A DNA stretch of 64,000 nt, taken from positions 1-64,000 of the forward strand of contig NZ_JACHGH010000005.1 of assembly GCF_014207435.1 (NCBI RefSeq), given 5' to 3'. Below the pieces are notes generated by a model. That model made no database searches. It saw only the letters and a list, made by a program, of their open reading frames with translations, and was not told the origin of the DNA. Below, one piece after another: positions 62,062 to 64,000 of this stretch; the first letter of the stretch is position 1, and every line of letters begins with the position of its first letter. The translations under genes and the position numbers were made by a program. The stretch comes from Salirhabdus euzebyi. GTDB taxonomy: Bacteria > Bacillota > Bacilli > Bacillales > Alkalibacillaceae.

Positions 62062-63147
62062 TCACTCGTTATAGATTTTTTGTACGACTAGATTAAGATG
62101 TTTGGACAAATCTATTTCATATGTTTCTTTCACTGCTTTTCCTTGTTCTTCTAAAATGGTCAGTATAGGTCGATCAGAAACTTCATTATTTTGCTTTATG
62201 ACAATCCCTTTTCGGCCATCATTTAAAACAATTTTCATTCCGTTTGGATAAACGGCTACGTTCTGCCTAAATAATTCTATGTATTTTTGTTCAAACAACG
62301 TTCCACTACCAGTATATAAAATTTCTAATGCCTCATGGGGTAGTCTTTTATCCTGATACACACGTTCTGTCGTCATTGCATCAAACGTATCTGCAACTCC
62401 AATAATTTTGGAGAAAATATGTAGTTTGTCACTAGATAAGCCTTCCGGATAACCTGTTCCATTTAAACGCTCATGATGTTCCTTCACACAACGCAGTACC
62501 GATTGCGGTATATTTGGAATTAATTTAATCATATCATAGCCGTAAACAGTATGATGCTTAACGATTTCATATTCCTCTTTTGATAATCTATCTGGTTTTA
62601 GTAATATCTCTTTTGGAATTTTTAATTTCCCGATATCATGCAGCAATGCTCCTAAACCGAGTTCCTCAAGTTCTTGTTTTGTAAAAGGTAATTCTCTGGC
62701 AATCGTTAAAGTATAAATAGTTACATTTAATGAATGGGTAAAGATGGAGTCATCAAAGACAAATACATCCGAGAGTAATGAAACTATATCGTTATTTTGC
62801 TTTACAAGCTTGTTCATATCACCGACTACTTGTTTTAATCCCTCTGCAGCTTGTTCAACGATAAATGTGTTTCCATTAATTGGATGATTATATATTGTGT
62901 GAAAAGATTCTCTTATGTATTGAACTACCTTATTCTTATGATCTTTCTCTATAAAAGTTTTAGAATCTAAATTTATAGATATATCTTTTGTGATGTAAGC
63001 GTGTTCAATTTCATATTTCATTAACCGATCTAGTAGTTGATTTGTTAAAATTGTCTCTTGATGAAGTAAAAATTGTCCACTAGTACTAAAAAGGGGCCTA
63101 GCAAGCTTATCACCTGGTTTTAACGCTTCTAACGGAACTATTTTCAT
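62062..63147 (-). CDS. HD-GYP domain protein (probable c-di-GMP phosphodiesterase)
   Basis: Cytoplasmic 361-residue protein. N-terminal region (VPLEALKPGDKLARPLF) of about 110 residues, then an HD-GYP domain with LLHDIGKLKIP near 165, KHHTVYGYDMI near 195, EHHERLNGTGYP near 222 and GVADTFDAMTTERVY near 250. All metal-ligand His/Asp and the GYP triplet are present. HD-GYP enzymes degrade cyclic di-GMP. No GGDEF cyclase is in the window. AGGTGA supports ATG 63147. Confidence 0.9.
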   Translation of the reverse strand: MKIVPLEALKPGDKLARPLFSTSGQFLLHQETILTNQLLDRLMKYEIEHAYITKDISINLDSKTFIEKDHKNKVVQYIRESFHTIYNHPINGNTFIVEQAAEGLKQVVGDMNKLVKQNNDIVSLLSDVFVFDDSIFTHSLNVTIYTLTIARELPFTKQELEELGLGALLHDIGKLKIPKEILLKPDRLSKEEYEIVKHHTVYGYDMIKLIPNIPQSVLRCVKEHHERLNGTGYPEGLSSDKLHIFSKIIGVADTFDAMTTERVYQDKRLPHEALEILYTGSGTLFEQKYIELFRQNVAVYPNGMKIVLNDGRKGIVIKQNNEVSDRPILTILEEQGKAVKETYEIDLSKHLNLVVQKIYNE

Positions 63148-63258
63148 TACATTCACCTATTCATGGAAAATAATTTTTGTAATTATTATACATTACTTTC
63201 TGAATATTTTACATATATAAACAAATTTTGAATATATTATGTCGAAAAACATATAGAA

Positions 63259-63285
63259 GACCTGCTCTTATAGAGACAGGCCTTT
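63259..63285 (-). terminator. Probable yunC terminator
   Basis: Imperfect stem GCCTGTCTC / AGAGCAGGT on the minus strand with a weak T tract. Confidence 0.5.
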
Positions 63286-63309
63286 ATGTTACTCGTATTT
63301 TTCTGTGTA

Positions 63310-63612
63310 TTAAAGGCGTAAAAGAGCGTCCTTACAACTCATGCCTTCTTCCCAACCATATTTTTCTTTTGATGTGGTAGTAACCTTATCAAGAGGCGCT
63401 TCCAGAAGGTCTTCAATTGTTTTAACACCTACAGCTCTTCCTGCAACAATTTGTCTTTCATATAGTTTATCACTTAATAAATCCACATCAAGAGCACCAC
63501 ACATTATATAACCAACTTCATTGGACACCACCATTAAATTTGTTTTCGGTAGCTTTACCTGAACTGCAGTGAAAGGCTTATCGTTAATCCATAAAGGTTC
63601 TACTGTAACCAC
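63310..63612 (-). CDS. yunC: DUF1805 protein YunC
   Basis: A 100-residue cytoplasmic protein; GYIMCGALDVDLLSDKL near 33-49 and AGRAVGVKTIEDLL near 56-69 are YunC (DUF1805) features. GGGAG nine bases upstream supports GTG 63612 (MVTVEPLWIND), consistent with the remembered start of B. subtilis YunC. The function is unknown. It lies between the HD-GYP gene and yunD. Confidence 0.9.
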   Translation of the reverse strand: MVTVEPLWINDKPFTAVQVKLPKTNLMVVSNEVGYIMCGALDVDLLSDKLYERQIVAGRAVGVKTIEDLLEAPLDKVTTTSKEKYGWEEGMSCKDALLRL

Positions 63613-63659
63613 TTCTTCACGCTCCCTTCCATACAATGTATGAGTAAGAGAGCAAAACG

Positions 63660-64000
63660 TTAACCTAATTTACTTAATTTTTTTACGGTTTCAGACAACA
63701 CATCCCGTATAAACTCAGGCATGAAATATTCTTTTTCCTTAGAAGCAGCAATTCCAGGAAGTAACTTTCCGAACGTAAACATATCTGCTGTTGCAACCTC
63801 ATATTCCTTGTCTTCATCTACTGGCTTTCCATTTATCCATACCTCTTTCACAAATACATGGTTGTCTTCACCATAATGAACATGAACATCAATATTTGAA
63901 AATATCATTTTCCCAATTTGCTTTCCTCTAAATCCAAAACCCTTTAACTCGAATTCAGTAAATCGTTTGGAAAGGCCCATTCTTATTGCTTCTAAAATTA
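63660..64000 (-). CDS. yunD: YunD, 5'-nucleotidase/UDP-sugar hydrolase-like metallophosphatase (C-terminal part)
   Basis: Only the C-terminal 113 or so residues are inside the window; the frame stays open to 64000 and continues beyond it. The visible part (KGFGFRGKQIGKMIFSNI, WINGKPVDEDKEYEVATADMF) is the 5'-nucleotidase C-terminal domain that follows a metallophosphatase domain. Order yunB-yunC-yunD matches B. subtilis. The catalytic domain cannot be seen. Confidence 0.85.
   Translation of the reverse strand, partial: ILEAIRMGLSKRFTEFELKGFGFRGKQIGKMIFSNIDVHVHYGEDNHVFVKEVWINGKPVDEDKEYEVATADMFTFGKLLPGIAASKEKEYFMPEFIRDVLSETVKKLSKLG

Overview
The window is a chromosomal segment of a low-GC, endospore-forming member of the Bacillaceae. 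The genus cannot be fixed from sequence alone; the gene content and intergenic repeats look like the Oceanobacillus/Virgibacillus side of the family. Evidence for a spore former is yutH, yutC (YhcN/YlaJ lipoprotein), lytH and yunB. Evidence for Bacillaceae is the gene order, which follows four blocks of the Bacillus subtilis map: metK-pckA-ytl-ytkD-men, yugO-yugN-pgi-yugI, yuiB/C-yumB-yumC-yutM-dapF-yuzB-yuzD-yutI-thrBC, and yutH-yutG-yutF-yutE-yutD-yutC-lytH-yunB-yunC-yunD. No rRNA, tRNA, CRISPR array, transposase gene or prophage was seen.

Layout. 0-6.4 kb: metK (-), pckA (+) with a CcpN-type operator on its promoter, and a three-gene ABC importer operon (ytlA/C/D). 6.4-10.2 kb: Nudix hydrolase ytkD, small exported proteins, and an orphan Fur-controlled siderophore ATPase. 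10.2-18.3 kb: the menaquinone operon menF-menD-menH-menB-(terminator)-menE-menC on the minus strand, with a MenI-type DHNA-CoA thioesterase gene divergent from menF. 18.3-28.5 kb: FMN-riboswitch-controlled riboflavin transporter, M42 peptidase, K+ channel, pgi, alcohol dehydrogenase, yugI, a PatB-type aminotransferase and a DoxX membrane protein. 28.7-36 kb: Cu/Zn SOD, KhtTU-type K+/H+ efflux pair, deoD, bioY with a BirA operator, leucyl aminopeptidase and yuiC. 36-44 kb: type II NADH dehydrogenase, ferredoxin-NADP reductase, Fe-S carriers, dapF and thrCB. 44-47.4 kb: an unusual chemoreceptor and a large repeat island. 47.4-57.6 kb: 2-hydroxyacid dehydrogenase, yutH, yutG, a tandem pair of large unknown membrane proteins, yutF/E, and sporulation genes. 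57.7-64 kb: an NSS amino-acid transporter with a 33-residue partner subunit, an NhaC-type antiporter, yunB, an HD-GYP phosphodiesterase, yunC and the truncated yunD.

How the genes fit together. Menaquinone synthesis, NDH-2 and the ferredoxin reductase are parts of one respiratory/redox system; two promoters (yumB and doxX) carry matching inverted repeats of the Rex or Fnr/Crp type. Vitamin and cofactor control is visible for riboflavin (FMN riboswitch) and biotin (BirA box), iron by two Fur boxes, and gluconeogenesis by CcpN.

The most unusual items are: (1) a chemoreceptor with no outside sensor domain but a sugar-binding-protein domain fused to its cytoplasmic C terminus; (2) three copies of a composite mobile-element-like repeat with TGCGACGTAAC terminal inverted repeats, carrying two related GC-rich structured modules; (3) tandem paralogous membrane proteins inserted in a conserved gene neighbourhood; (4) a perfect palindrome over a fully consensus promoter of the NSS transporter; and (5) an orphan terminator suggesting a small RNA. 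Start codons were chosen by Shine-Dalgarno spacing and remembered homologues; no database search was run.
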